A DNA stretch of 64,000 bases from Opitutus terrae PB90-1 (GCF_000019965.1 NC_010571.1:5651001-5715000); one strand, 5' to 3'. Positions 16,765-25,151 are shown, counted from the first letter of the stretch. Notes: generated by a model from the letters alone, not told the origin. Numbers and translations are program-made.

Positions 16765-18716
16765 CGCTTGTCCGACGTGGCCTGCTTGGTGTTGAGTATT
16801 GGATATCCGGTTACGCGTATCTTCTTCCCTTTTGCGATTACCTTAAGTTGCTGCTGCCCCCAGGCTCTCTGGCAATATCATTATGGGCCCGACCGGAAGG
16901 CCGCCCCGAGTTCTCCACCCGGCCGGAAATAGCGCCCGATTTTCCGCCGACTTATGCCGTTCAAATTGGTCACGACGAGTGCTGGGTGTGTTGTCATCGT
17001 GTTTACGGCGATGCCACCCGAGAGGACCACGGGGTACGCGAGTTGCTCGTCCGGCTCTTCGGTCACCCAGATTTTGCCGAGGCAGTAAGAGGAGCCACGT
17101 TTGGAGCTCGATTACGTCTCGGGCTGATGCGATCGAAGCCGAACGTTCAAGCCAGCGTCGATCTCCGACCGCCGGAACCGACGGGAGTCTCAGACTTCGC
17201 TTGGGACGCGATATGCACCGCCGTCCTCGCTGGCCTCGATGGCGTGCTTGCTAGCTCACAACACGGCTCCTTCGAGTCGTCCACCAGGGCCTCGCTTTCC
17301 AGCACATTTGCCTTCGCCTTTGTTGCCGGGCTTGACGGGAAGCGCTCATTATTGCGACCAGTCCCAATCTTTAGCACGGAGCAAAGCAAATTCCTGGCGG
17401 GCGATCAGCCGCTTGCGAGTAACCCGGCGCCCGAAGCGCAATTTGCGACCGCCTTTGCGCTCGAAGCCGCGCAGGCTGCCAAGGAGGAAACGATCGGGCT
17501 CTTTGGCCCGCTCCCACGTCAACGGACAGAGGGATTGAACGATAGCGTTCGGCTCCTTGCCAATCACCATCGGGTCTTCATCCCGATCCATATCGAGGGC
17601 GTTCCATGGCTGGTCCTGATTCTTTTTCTCAGCGGCCCAGAGCACCAGCGGTGGTATCATACGTTCCATTACTACCGGGACGTGGTGCCGCGGATCGGTG
17701 CCGCGTTGCGCACCGTGACGAAATCCACCTATCTCCACGTGCTTACTCGGCTACTCGCCGTAGAGATCGATGACCGGGAGCAGGAAGCTCTCGACGAGCG
17801 GTTCAATCGGCAAAGTCGGGTGCTTACCCAGTACTTTCCGTTTCCCCAAGTCGAACTCACGAAATTCTCCCCGCATGGAATCAAGCTCACGCTGCCCCGG
17901 CAAGACCCAGTCTCTATTGAGTTCCGATCCAATCGCCATTTCCAAAGGGCTACGGCTCTCGCGTATGATTTATTGGATACGACTAGTATCAGCGATGCGT
18001 TGAACCGGACAGTGGTTCAGGCCTTGGATCGCGACGTGTCATTCCATCAAGAAATGGACTATCAGGCACACACGCTTTTCAACGAGATTCCGAGCATTCA
18101 GTTGGAAGCTGCTCTCAATAGTCGCCGCGAAAATCTCGCCGGCAAGGCTCGCGATTTCGTCACGGCTGCCCGTGCTAAACTCTCCATCCTCGAGGTCAGC
18201 CTCTCCATACCCTTTGCCGAGGAAGAGGAAGAGGACCGTCTAGCGGATTTCACCTCGGTCATCGTATTGCTTCGCTGGTTCGAGACCATCTTTGCCGCGA
18301 TGGGCGGCAAAACCTGTAAACTTACCATCGCCGGTGCTGACATCACCCTCGCTACGTCCAGACAACGCGCTGATGTTTTCACCGTCCTTTGGAACCTGTG
18401 GCATAACGCCGCAAAGATTTATGCTCGCTCTACTACCAATGAATACTCGGTAACTACGGCGCCAGCGGATGGTGGCTTGTCTATTACCTTCAGGAATGAG
18501 GGCGTGATGCCAATGGACTACGTTCGCTATCTGACAAACGCCGACGGTAATCCTCCTGTCAGCAAGAAGCGTGGCCTGCGGATTGTGAAGGCCAAGGTGG
18601 CAAAACTCGGCTGGCCATTGCCGACGATTAACGTCACAAGCAAGTCTACTTCCGTTACTTTGGTTGTGAACAATCCTAGTATCTCACCCCATGAGCGCAA
18701 AACTGCTGGTGGTTGA
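16710..18716 (+). CDS. Large sensor protein with degenerate HATPase domain
   Basis: 668 residues, no membrane segment. The N-terminal ~350 residues resemble no domain I can name. A histidine lies in a helical stretch VSFHQEMDYQAHTLFNEIPSI (about residues 447-467). The C-terminal part has kinase-like N and G boxes: VLWNLWHNAAKIY (about 559) and KKRGLRIVKAKVAKLGW (about 619), but the usual DxGxG is only NEGVMP. It may be a weak kinase, a phosphatase or a pure ATP sensor. The next gene encodes a receiver-containing regulator overlapping by 26 bp, so the two likely form a signalling pair. Confidence 0.66.
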   Translation: MPAPTEQSPFADDFAERLTLVRRGLLGVEYWISGYAYLLPFCDYLKLLLPPGSLAISLWARPEGRPEFSTRPEIAPDFPPTYAVQIGHDECWVCCHRVYGDATREDHGVRELLVRLFGHPDFAEAVRGATFGARLRLGLMRSKPNVQASVDLRPPEPTGVSDFAWDAICTAVLAGLDGVLASSQHGSFESSTRASLSSTFAFAFVAGLDGKRSLLRPVPIFSTEQSKFLAGDQPLASNPAPEAQFATAFALEAAQAAKEETIGLFGPLPRQRTEGLNDSVRLLANHHRVFIPIHIEGVPWLVLILFLSGPEHQRWYHTFHYYRDVVPRIGAALRTVTKSTYLHVLTRLLAVEIDDREQEALDERFNRQSRVLTQYFPFPQVELTKFSPHGIKLTLPRQDPVSIEFRSNRHFQRATALAYDLLDTTSISDALNRTVVQALDRDVSFHQEMDYQAHTLFNEIPSIQLEAALNSRRENLAGKARDFVTAARAKLSILEVSLSIPFAEEEEEDRLADFTSVIVLLRWFETIFAAMGGKTCKLTIAGADITLATSRQRADVFTVLWNLWHNAAKIYARSTTNEYSVTTAPADGGLSITFRNEGVMPMDYVRYLTNADGNPPVSKKRGLRIVKAKVAKLGWPLPTINVTSKSTSVTLVVNNPSISPHERKTAGG

Positions 18717-20205
18717 GGACGATGCCAGCCAGCGCGCTGCGCTTGGCGAGCTTGCCCGTCAGATTGGGTATGAATGCGAGGAATTCTCCAACGCCGAAGA
18801 CGTCGCAGAACTTCGAATCGCGAGGCTCGCGGAGTTCGACGCTGGCATCATCGACTGGGATCTGCCGGGCATAAATGGCACCGCCCTAGCAAGACAGCTC
18901 CACCAGCGGAACGAGTTGCTCGACCTGGTGATGCTGACTGCTCACACGAGCAAGATCAGCCGAAACGCCGCGCTGGCCGAGGGTTTCTTGCATTATATCA
19001 AGAAGCCAGGAACCGAAAATCTAAAAAAGTATCTACGAGAACAGCAGCCTAAATGGTCGGCACAACGGATCGCCTTACGGAAACTACAAGATCCCGGCAC
19101 GGGGATCGTAGGCCCTTCAGACGCGTTAGCTACCTTGCGACAAGAAATCGTTCGCATTGCCGCTGAGGATCGTAACGTCCTGCTCCTCGGCGAAACCGGC
19201 ACCGGGAAGGATCTCGTCGCCAGGAAACTTTGTGAACTCAGCCCACGCGGCGACAGGTCGCTGATCATCCTGAATGCGGCATCGGTTAACAACGAAGCGC
19301 TCGCCGACAGTGAGTTTTTTGGTATCGGCGCGCGTGTGGCGACCGGTGTCGCCGAAAGCGAAGGTGCATTCCGTGCAGCGGACGGCGGCACCCTGTTTCT
19401 TGACGAGGTTGGCGAGCTGAGTCTACCCGTGCAGGCCAAACTGTTGCGCGCGCTGGCTAACAAGGTAGTGAAGACCGTCGGACGGCACGACGAGGAGAAG
19501 GTTGACGTTCGCGTTATTACTGCGACGAACCGCAATCTACCCGAAATGGTCAGTAACGGGGCCTTCCGTGAGGACCTATACAACCGTTTGGCCGAGGCTC
19601 ACATCTTCCTAACGCCTTTGCGCGACCGACCGGAAGACATCTTGCCTCTGGCTGAACACCAACTCGCTCTGGAATTAAAGAAGCTGCGGATGCGCAAACC
19701 CGGTTTGCTCCGGAAGCAATTCTCACCGGAAGTCCGGAAGAGACTCAAAGCGAATTTGTGGCTCGGTAACGTCCGAGTTTTGCAGTCTGTGATTGGCGAA
19801 GCGGTCAGTCGGTCACGTGATAGAACGTTCATCATTGAGTCCGACCTCCAGTTTCCCCCCGCTACGGGAAAAGTATCGTCGCACGCAGGTGGCCCCGTCA
19901 CGGCGGGGATCGCCGCTCCTCCGGCCGCGCTGGTCAAAGAAGTAAGAGAATTTCTGGATCCGCTCGATGCGGCGTTCCCAATAGCGGCAGCAGCGCGCGG
20001 CGATGCAGAGGTGCGTTTGGAGGATCTGGCCAAACCATTCGGCAAATCGCGAGCCGCAATATCCTATTTTTTCAATCCTAAGCGATTCTACCTGATGCGG
20101 GGCGAGCAACGGATTGAGATTATCAAATACCTTGCCCAAAACGATCGAGCACTTTGGGTGAATCTGCGTAGTAATGCGAGCCCGGTCGCCGACCGTTTCG
20201 ATTAG
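18691..20205 (+). CDS. Response regulator with AAA+ domain lacking GAFTGA
   Basis: 504 residues. Receiver domain at 1-120 with phosphoacceptor aspartate in IDWDLPGING and lysine in YIKKPG. AAA+ domain at about 140-370 with Walker A GETGTGKD, Walker B TLFLDEVGELSL, sensor I RVITATNRNLP and the arginine region FREDLYNRL. The loop that in sigma-54 activators reads GAFTGA is replaced by GARVATGVAESEGAF, so contact with sigma-54 is unlikely in the ordinary way. The C-terminus (LEDLAKPFGKSRAAISYFF) is a helix-turn-helix-like segment. It probably regulates or remodels a partner of the same operon. Confidence 0.78.
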   Translation: MSAKLLVVEDDASQRAALGELARQIGYECEEFSNAEDVAELRIARLAEFDAGIIDWDLPGINGTALARQLHQRNELLDLVMLTAHTSKISRNAALAEGFLHYIKKPGTENLKKYLREQQPKWSAQRIALRKLQDPGTGIVGPSDALATLRQEIVRIAAEDRNVLLLGETGTGKDLVARKLCELSPRGDRSLIILNAASVNNEALADSEFFGIGARVATGVAESEGAFRAADGGTLFLDEVGELSLPVQAKLLRALANKVVKTVGRHDEEKVDVRVITATNRNLPEMVSNGAFREDLYNRLAEAHIFLTPLRDRPEDILPLAEHQLALELKKLRMRKPGLLRKQFSPEVRKRLKANLWLGNVRVLQSVIGEAVSRSRDRTFIIESDLQFPPATGKVSSHAGGPVTAGIAAPPAALVKEVREFLDPLDAAFPIAAAARGDAEVRLEDLAKPFGKSRAAISYFFNPKRFYLMRGEQRIEIIKYLAQNDRALWVNLRSNASPVADRFD

Positions 20206-20225
20206 CCTCTTTTGGCCAAAAAAAA

Positions 20226-20254
20226 CCGGCCCTCGGGCCGGCTCTGGCTTTTTT
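20226..20254 (+). terminator. Terminator between convergent genes
   Basis: Perfect CCGGCCC/GGGCCGG hairpin (20,226-20,241) followed by CTCTGGCTTTTTT; upstream A8 serves as a U tract for the opposite strand. It probably ends both the six-gene operon and the small membrane-protein gene. Confidence 0.75.
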
Positions 20255-20268
20255 CAGCGCTGGCTCTA

Positions 20269-20496
20269 CTACTTTTTTTTCAGTTCGAAAAGGCAGACCA
20301 GAATCTCCACCATCTCTTTCTTGGTGTCCCAGATGAACTCGATCAAGCGCTCGGCGAACACTGTCAGCGGTTCCCAGTGGTCGACGAGTACCAGCACGAT
20401 GAGGATAATGAGGAACACGATGGCGGCGGCACGCCACTTGTTTGTCGGGCGACGGCTCGTGGACTTGGATTTGTTCTTGCGGGGCTTTTTTTTCAT
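20269..20496 (-). CDS. Small single-pass membrane protein
   Basis: 75 residues. A very basic N-terminus (MKKKPRKNKSKSTSRR) is followed by one transmembrane helix (AAAIVFLIILIVLVLVD, about residues 25-42) and a charged C-terminus (DTKKEMVEILVCLFELKKK). By the positive-inside rule the N-terminus is cytoplasmic. The ATG at 20,496 has GGGGGAG upstream; the longer frame has no support. It lies inside the same pair of direct repeats as the radical SAM operon and converges with it. Function unknown. Confidence 0.6.
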   Translation of the reverse strand: MKKKPRKNKSKSTSRRPTNKWRAAAIVFLIILIVLVLVDHWEPLTVFAERLIEFIWDTKKEMVEILVCLFELKKK

Positions 20497-20607
20497 GGGG
20501 ATCAGAACTCCCCCTCTATTGCTTGAGCTTTGCCACGCGCCTTCTGAATCTCGCAACTTCTTGATTCGTAGTTTGAAAAAAATCAGACCCGTTCCCGCTG
20601 ATGCTTG

Positions 20608-20660
20608 GGGTAAGTTACCTAACAATATATAAGTTACGCGGTAACTCCGCCGAGTTCTGC
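20608..20660 (+). repeat. Right copy of ~55-bp AGTTAC repeat
   Basis: GGTAAGTTACC, about 10 AT-rich bp, TAAGTTACGCGGTAACT, then CCGCCGAGTTCTGCTG. It matches 12,412-12,466 in order, spacing and direction, with substitutions mostly between the conserved blocks. Confidence 0.58.
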
Positions 20661-20890
20661 TGTCGCGCGTAGCAGATGCTGTTGAACGTCTGCGCAAGCA
20701 CGCCCACCTCTGGCAGTAGGCAAGAACAAAACGAGCGCAGCGAGCCATCCTTCCATCTGTCGGACACCCTGCGATACTTCAAATTTCCGTATCGCGCCGT
20801 TTCGTATTGTTTGGAGCGATGGCCCCCAACCCACACAGCGCTTGAGCAAACAGCGGCCGGTGGAAACCGGCCGCCGGGTGCGAGCGCGCG

Positions 20891-21187
20891 TCATTCACTG
20901 TGATCGCTTTTCGATTCCGCGAGGCGTTCGAAGATGAACGTGTGCGCCTGATCGGCGAGTTTGGCGACGAGCGGGAGGTCATCACGGCCGAAGCTGTCGG
21001 TGTCGTGAAAATTCCGGGTGTCGTCCATGTAGGTCCGGGAGAAGGTGACGTTGAAGAATTTCTTCTGGTCGGCTTCGTTCTCCCAAACGGCGGCCTTGAT
21101 GCGGCCCAGGCGGAGCGTCTTGACTGGCAGCTTGGCGGTCGTGGCGGGCTTGGATTGCGGAGCGGATTGAGCGGTCTTGGAGGGCAT
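20891..21187 (-). CDS. Hypothetical accessory protein
   Basis: 98 residues. The body reads TLRLGRIKAAVWENEADQKK, then a strand region FFNVTFSRTYMDD and DLPLVAKLADQAHTFIFERL. The pattern resembles small plasmid/ICE proteins of unknown role that begin with a Lys/Ala/Pro-rich tail. AAGGAACT precedes the ATG. No catalytic motif, signal peptide or membrane helix. It stands alone on the minus strand with long non-coding flanks. Confidence 0.66.
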   Translation of the reverse strand: MPSKTAQSAPQSKPATTAKLPVKTLRLGRIKAAVWENEADQKKFFNVTFSRTYMDDTRNFHDTDSFGRDDLPLVAKLADQAHTFIFERLAESKSDHSE

Positions 21188-21870
21188 ATAGTTCCTTTTT
21201 TGATTTGAGGAGCGGGATTGCTTCCTCGCGCCGAGGCGGAGGTGCCGTCCGGGACGAGGGGACGGTTGGGGGGATTCCTTTCAAGGAGGACCCGAACGCT
21301 CCCTGTCCGCGCAGCGGCGACCCGGATGGAGGGACCGCCAGAGGAAGGAAGCACGCTCCGGGAAAAAAGAACGTTCCGCCCAAGCGGAATTGCCCGGAAG
21401 AACGCGAATCGCCCGCAAGGAAGCGACGCCTGACCGGCAAATGGAGAAGACGGATTGGACGCCGTGTCGTGCGTTCATTTGGGAGAACGAAGCCGACTGA
21501 CATTCGGTTCCGAGCCCGGCTGGACGACGTCTGTCTTCACGATGCGCTTCGCCAAGACGATCGCTCGCGCGCGGACCGACGTGCACGTTCATCGCGGTGA
21601 TCGGAATCAAAGTGACGCGCGGGCAAGTGCGCTCGCCTCGGGTGGCGGGCGCCGGCCGCCGCTTGGGCGGCGTCACCTGTTGAGCGTGAGGATTCACGCT
21701 CCTGCAATGCATCGCCGGTGCGCGGAACGACAGAGGAAGGACCTACCGGATTCGGTGTAGAATGACTCCCGCGAACTCGGCAGGGACAGTCCGTTGAGGT
21801 TTTGGCGCAGCGAAAAAAAGTAAGGACGTCACGAAGCAATTCCGCTCCGGGCATTCACCAAAGGAGTCGC
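21188..21870. other. ~680-bp region without a supported gene
   Basis: Several frames are open, but none has a convincing start, ribosome-binding site or recognisable composition. The sequence is G/A rich on the plus strand at 21,280-21,440. I see no tRNA or hairpin of note. It may contain the leaders of the two divergent flanking genes. Confidence 0.4.
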
Positions 21871-22257
21871 ATGAAAACCAATATTCTCGCACCGCGGTCC
21901 GATGCCTCCCGGCCCGAAACCCAACCCAACCATGAACCACGCTATCAAATTTTCCGCCAGTCGCGGGCCGGCAACTTCATGCCGGAATTCAAGACCGATT
22001 CTCCCGCCGAGGCGGTCGAGATGTTCGCCCTGATGGCGCCGGCCTTCGAAGGCGGCGCCATTCGGCTTTGGGATAACGCCGCGCATCATCTGAGCGCCTC
22101 CGTCGAATGGCGGCCGGAGCAGACCGCCTTCGGCTTCGTGGTGTACCATCGCACAAACCTGTACCACGACCGCCTGCTGGGCGTGCTGGCCCGCCACATC
22201 GCCGAACGCGAGACGATGCGCCAGGAAATCCATCACAGCCTCCGCCTGAGCGCCTGA
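21871..22257 (+). CDS. Hypothetical plasmid/ICE-type protein
   Basis: 128 residues, start preceded by AAAGGAG. The body contains RYQIFRQSRAGNFMPEFKTD and SPAEAVEMFALMAPAFEGGA, then VEWRPEQTAFGFVVYHR. No known catalytic motif; a mixed alpha/beta fold is likely. It ends 4 bp before the helix-turn-helix gene, so the two probably form an operon. An upstream TTG at 21,802 keeps the frame open but lacks a ribosome-binding site. Confidence 0.65.
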   Translation: MKTNILAPRSDASRPETQPNHEPRYQIFRQSRAGNFMPEFKTDSPAEAVEMFALMAPAFEGGAIRLWDNAAHHLSASVEWRPEQTAFGFVVYHRTNLYHDRLLGVLARHIAERETMRQEIHHSLRLSA

Positions 22258-22261
22258 ACCC

Positions 22262-22624
22262 ATGAATCCAACGAGCCGTGCCATCCTGCAAACCGTGGTG
22301 ACCACGGACACCTCGCTGACGCTTGGGGAGCGTGACTTTGTCCAGCGATTGATCGCGGGAGAGACACTGGCCCCCGCATCAGCACCCTCGGCCACTGACG
22401 AACGGCTGCTCGTGACCCAGAAACGGGCTGCCGAGCTACTCAGCGTCAACCGGGTCACAATCTGGCGGATGACGAGGGACTGCGTTCTACACCCGGTCGA
22501 AATCCTGCCGGGCATGTGGCGCTATCCGTTCAACGAGATTGTGCGACTTACGCAACGGGGAGCGGCTGCCGCCGCGAGCCCTCCTCGGGAATGCCCCGGC
22601 GCCAAGATCGCGTCGGCCGCCTAA
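22262..22624 (+). CDS. Helix-turn-helix (excisionase/AlpA-like) protein
   Basis: 120 residues. The segment LLVTQKRAAELLSVNRVTIW, followed by RMTRDCVLHPVEILPGMWRY, is a MerR/excisionase-type winged helix: recognition helix, then a wing ending in a short basic strand. N-terminal residues are a helical extension. Such proteins act as excisionases or small regulators on integrated elements. It lies 260 bp from a tRNA remnant and 450 bp from an integrase, which fits a directionality factor, though the orientation does not make an operon with the integrase. Confidence 0.72.
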   Translation: MNPTSRAILQTVVTTDTSLTLGERDFVQRLIAGETLAPASAPSATDERLLVTQKRAAELLSVNRVTIWRMTRDCVLHPVEILPGMWRYPFNEIVRLTQRGAAAAASPPRECPGAKIASAA

Positions 22625-22646
22625 AAGCATCCCTCCTGTGGCAACC

Positions 22647-22668
22647 GGCCACCCTCAAAAGGGTGGCC
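22647..22668 (+). terminator. Terminator after the helix-turn-helix gene
   Basis: GGCCACCCT/AGGGTGGCC stem with a four-base loop, followed by TTCTTGTTG, 22 bp after the stop codon. Confidence 0.78.
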
Positions 22669-22852
22669 TTCTTGTTGATCTTCAGAGGAGGAAATTCAGG
22701 CGCGGGGCCTGAAGGCCAGAGGGGAAAGGCCGTTTTTCCGCTCGAAAAATGTTTGGCGCATTGTTTGGTTTCGGTGTCCCAAAGTTGCCTCGTGTTGACT
22801 GAGGTTGCACGCGGGCAGTCGCTCTTTCGAAAATCGCGCAAGTCATTAAGCA

Positions 22853-22883
22853 GAAACCCCCGGGAGCAGTTTCCGGGGGTTTC
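22853..22883 (-). terminator. Terminator belonging to the tRNA-Met locus
   Basis: Perfect 11-bp stem GAAACCCCCGG/CCGGGGGTTTC beginning 5 bp beyond the tRNA 3' end on the minus strand. It is probably the native terminator of the tRNA whose 3' half lies at 22,888-22,934. Confidence 0.7.
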
Positions 22884-22887
22884 AAAT

Positions 22888-22934
22888 TGGGTGCAGGGGT
22901 TGGATTTGAACCAACGACCTTCAGGTTATGAGCC
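22888..22934 (-). tRNA. 3' half of tRNA-Met(CAT), remnant at an attachment site
   Basis: On the minus strand this reads GGCTCATAACCTGAAGGTC, then a T arm GTTGG-TTCAAAT-CCAAC, acceptor strand CCCTGCA and an encoded CCA. It closely resembles the 3' half of initiator tRNA-Met. The 5' side of the anticodon stem should be TCAGG but reads CGTGG, and no D arm or 5' acceptor strand follows, so identity stops within the anticodon stem. This is what remains at one end of an element that integrates into a tRNA gene. The intact tRNA should be at the other end, which I do not find in the window. Confidence 0.8.
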
Positions 22935-23031
22935 ACGCCGTGAACACGTTATTGGAGAACGAACTACCACGAGAAATCGTGGTCAGTGGGTCCCGAATTG
23001 GGGCCGCTCCGAAAAATTGCGTTCACGGCGT
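22935..23031. repeat. Inverted 11-bp repeats beside the attachment site
   Basis: ACGCCGTGAAC (22,935-22,945) and its exact inverse GTTCACGGCGT (23,021-23,031) flank a CCACGA/TCGTGG hairpin. The first arm abuts the tRNA remnant. They may be arm-type binding sites for the integrase or excisionase, or an integrase promoter operator. Confidence 0.5.
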
Positions 23032-23079
23032 CGCTCCACGTTTCGACCGGTTGCAGTCAACAACAGGAGAACACGCGTC

Positions 23080-24492
23080 ATGGCGCTTCAGATACACCCT
23101 GGCAAAACGAAGTGGTGGTATGGCAGGATCATCGTTAACGGCCGAAAGATTAAAAAAAACCTCGGGATCGAGGTGCGCGGCGTTCCCCCGCCGACACTCT
23201 CCCAGAGGGGCGACGATGCCTTCGAACGTTCACGGGCAAAGGCCCAAGCCGCGCTTGAGCGTCTGCAACTGGAACTGAGAAAACGCACCTCCGCCGAAGA
23301 ACTCGTTCAGACAATCCACGAGATTCGCACGGGAGCACGCGTTGCATCCATTCCGCTCTCAGATGCCAGTGCCCGCTGGAAGGCGCTTCCACGAAGGCGT
23401 CCGCTCAGCGAGCGCTACGTGGATCAAGCCGAGGCTTGGATGAAGCGATTCGTGGAGTTCGTCGGGTTAAGTAACGCAGCGATTCGGGACATGGATCAGG
23501 TTCAGTCTCCAATCGCACGTGCGTTCCTAAAATCTGAGCACGAGCGCGGGGTGTCCGCGAAGACCTACAACAATATCCTTATTTTCCTGCGGTCCTGTTT
23601 CGAATCACTCAAAGATGAAGCCGGCATCGCCAAAAACCCCTTCGCCGGCATTCCGACACGCGAGGAGGACACTGTCTTCCGCAAGCCGTTCAGCACCGAG
23701 GAACTCGCTGCGATTGTGACGGCAGCCAAGAGCGATCCTTTCATCTATCCCGTCGTGGTGACGGCGATCTGCACGGCAATGCGTCGAGGTGATTGCTGTC
23801 TGCTTCAGCGGTCGGCAATCGACCTGCCAAATCGATTCATTAAGGTCAAAACTTCGAAGACGGGCGAGTTGGTGCAGATTCCGATCTTTCCACTCCTGCA
23901 GGAAGTGCTCGAGAAGATCGAGAAGAGCGACAGTCCGTATGCTTTTCCCCAACAAGCGGCCATCTATGAGCTCAATCCGGACAACATCACGCTGCGTGTC
24001 CGGAAGGTGATGCGCGTGGCAGGCTTTTTTGATCCCGGAGAGGCGGACTCCGCAGAGGAGCAAGCAGTCTCTCGCGGCGAGATCCACCAGGAACGAGAAA
24101 ACGGTCTGCGCAAAGCCTCCGTGCGGGATTTTCATTCCTTCCGCGTTACCTGGGTCACCCTCGCGCTCAATGCCGGCGTCCCACTGGAAATCGTTCAAAA
24201 GGTCACCGGTCACCGGACAGCCGGCATCGTGATGAAACACTACTTCCAGCCGGGCCGAGAAGACTTTCGCCGAACGCTTTCCGGCAAGCTTCCGGCTCTG
24301 ATCGGCGGAACGCCCGAGCCGAAGCCGCTAGACCCGTCCGAACTCCGCACACAACTGAATGCCATGAAGCCGGGAACCTGGCGAAAGATTCGCGACGAAC
24401 TCATCGCGCGTTTACCCAAAGAAGAGGAAGGCGCCGTCGAAGTTCGCGCGACGAAAGCTGAACCTGCGGCGTCGGCCAAGGCGTCTGACTGA
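23080..24492 (+). CDS. int: Site-specific tyrosine integrase
   Basis: About 470 residues. N-terminal arm-binding part (LQIHPGKTKWWYGRIIVNGRK), SAM-like core-binding domain (about 150-230) and catalytic domain with TAICTAMRRGDCCLL (Arg I), VKTSKTGELVQIPI (Lys), HSFRVTWVTLALNAG (HxxR), VTGHRTAGIVMKHYF (GH, Tyr nucleophile). The open frame extends upstream to 22,516, through the tRNA remnant, and is spurious there; ATG 23,080 with AGGAG upstream is the credible start. It presumably inserted the adjoining island into the tRNA-Met gene. Confidence 0.9.
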   Translation: MALQIHPGKTKWWYGRIIVNGRKIKKNLGIEVRGVPPPTLSQRGDDAFERSRAKAQAALERLQLELRKRTSAEELVQTIHEIRTGARVASIPLSDASARWKALPRRRPLSERYVDQAEAWMKRFVEFVGLSNAAIRDMDQVQSPIARAFLKSEHERGVSAKTYNNILIFLRSCFESLKDEAGIAKNPFAGIPTREEDTVFRKPFSTEELAAIVTAAKSDPFIYPVVVTAICTAMRRGDCCLLQRSAIDLPNRFIKVKTSKTGELVQIPIFPLLQEVLEKIEKSDSPYAFPQQAAIYELNPDNITLRVRKVMRVAGFFDPGEADSAEEQAVSRGEIHQERENGLRKASVRDFHSFRVTWVTLALNAGVPLEIVQKVTGHRTAGIVMKHYFQPGREDFRRTLSGKLPALIGGTPEPKPLDPSELRTQLNAMKPGTWRKIRDELIARLPKEEEGAVEVRATKAEPAASAKASD

Positions 24493-24527
24493 TTTGCCGG
24501 CCCTAGAGCCTCGAACTAGGCTAGCGG

Positions 24528-25151
24528 ATGCCGCGCCTATTCTCTTACACGATGGCGCACGATGACGGCGCCGGCCCAAATCCGTTTCGCGGTATCTGCA
24601 CGCTTGCCATCTGTAAGCCGAAGATTCGTCAGAAGGCGGTCATCGGAGACTGGGTAGTCGGGCTTGGCTCCGTTAATGCGCCCAGTGGGGATCTCAGCCA
24701 GCGGATGGTGTATGCAATGAGGGTCGATCAACTCTTATCGATGCGTGACTACGACCGTTTAGCGCCGGTGTATTGGCCGAGCCGCATACCTGATCTTGCG
24801 AGTCCGGTGATTGCCGACCGGCTCGGCGATTGCGTCTACGATTTTTCCCAGGGTGCGCCGGTGCAGCGACCAAGCGTGCATGGTCCTGAGCACATGGCGA
24901 CCGACTTGAGTGGCCAGAATGTGCTGGTGTCCCGGCACTACTTTTGTCTCGGATCAAACGCGTTGGCGTTACCTGAGAGCTTGAGCCCCATCGTTCACCA
25001 GACCCAAAGTCACAAGGTGAACGCGAACGACCGGTTCGTTGAACCGTTTATGCGTTGGATCCAATCTCTCCGGCTTGATCCCGGCCACATTTACGGTTGG
25101 CCGGATGGAATCCCGAAATGGATTGGGGGAAAAATTTGCCGGAAACGTTGA
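24528..25151 (+). CDS. Nmad2-domain protein (nucleotide-modification associated)
   Basis: 207 residues matching the Nmad2 (nucleotide modification associated domain 2) pattern from the first residue: MPRLFSYTMAHDDGAGPNPF, GICTLAICKPKIR, GDWVVGLGS, then the LLSMRDYD and HYFCLG regions. The domain is associated with modified DNA bases in phage and mobile elements, perhaps as a sensor or modifying subunit; biochemical function is not established. It lies 35 bp downstream of the integrase and may be island cargo for defence. Confidence 0.8.
   Translation: MPRLFSYTMAHDDGAGPNPFRGICTLAICKPKIRQKAVIGDWVVGLGSVNAPSGDLSQRMVYAMRVDQLLSMRDYDRLAPVYWPSRIPDLASPVIADRLGDCVYDFSQGAPVQRPSVHGPEHMATDLSGQNVLVSRHYFCLGSNALALPESLSPIVHQTQSHKVNANDRFVEPFMRWIQSLRLDPGHIYGWPDGIPKWIGGKICRKR

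Noticed and set aside
21205-21760. Arg/Gly-rich open frames
   Set aside because: Composition follows base bias; no start signal or family pattern.
22888-22975. Complete tRNA gene
   Set aside because: A GGTAGTTCG-like string lies upstream, but spacing is wrong and no 5' acceptor strand or anticodon-stem partner is found.
22516-23079. Upstream extension of the integrase frame
   Set aside because: It runs through a tRNA remnant and a terminator hairpin; the real start has a ribosome-binding site at 23,080.
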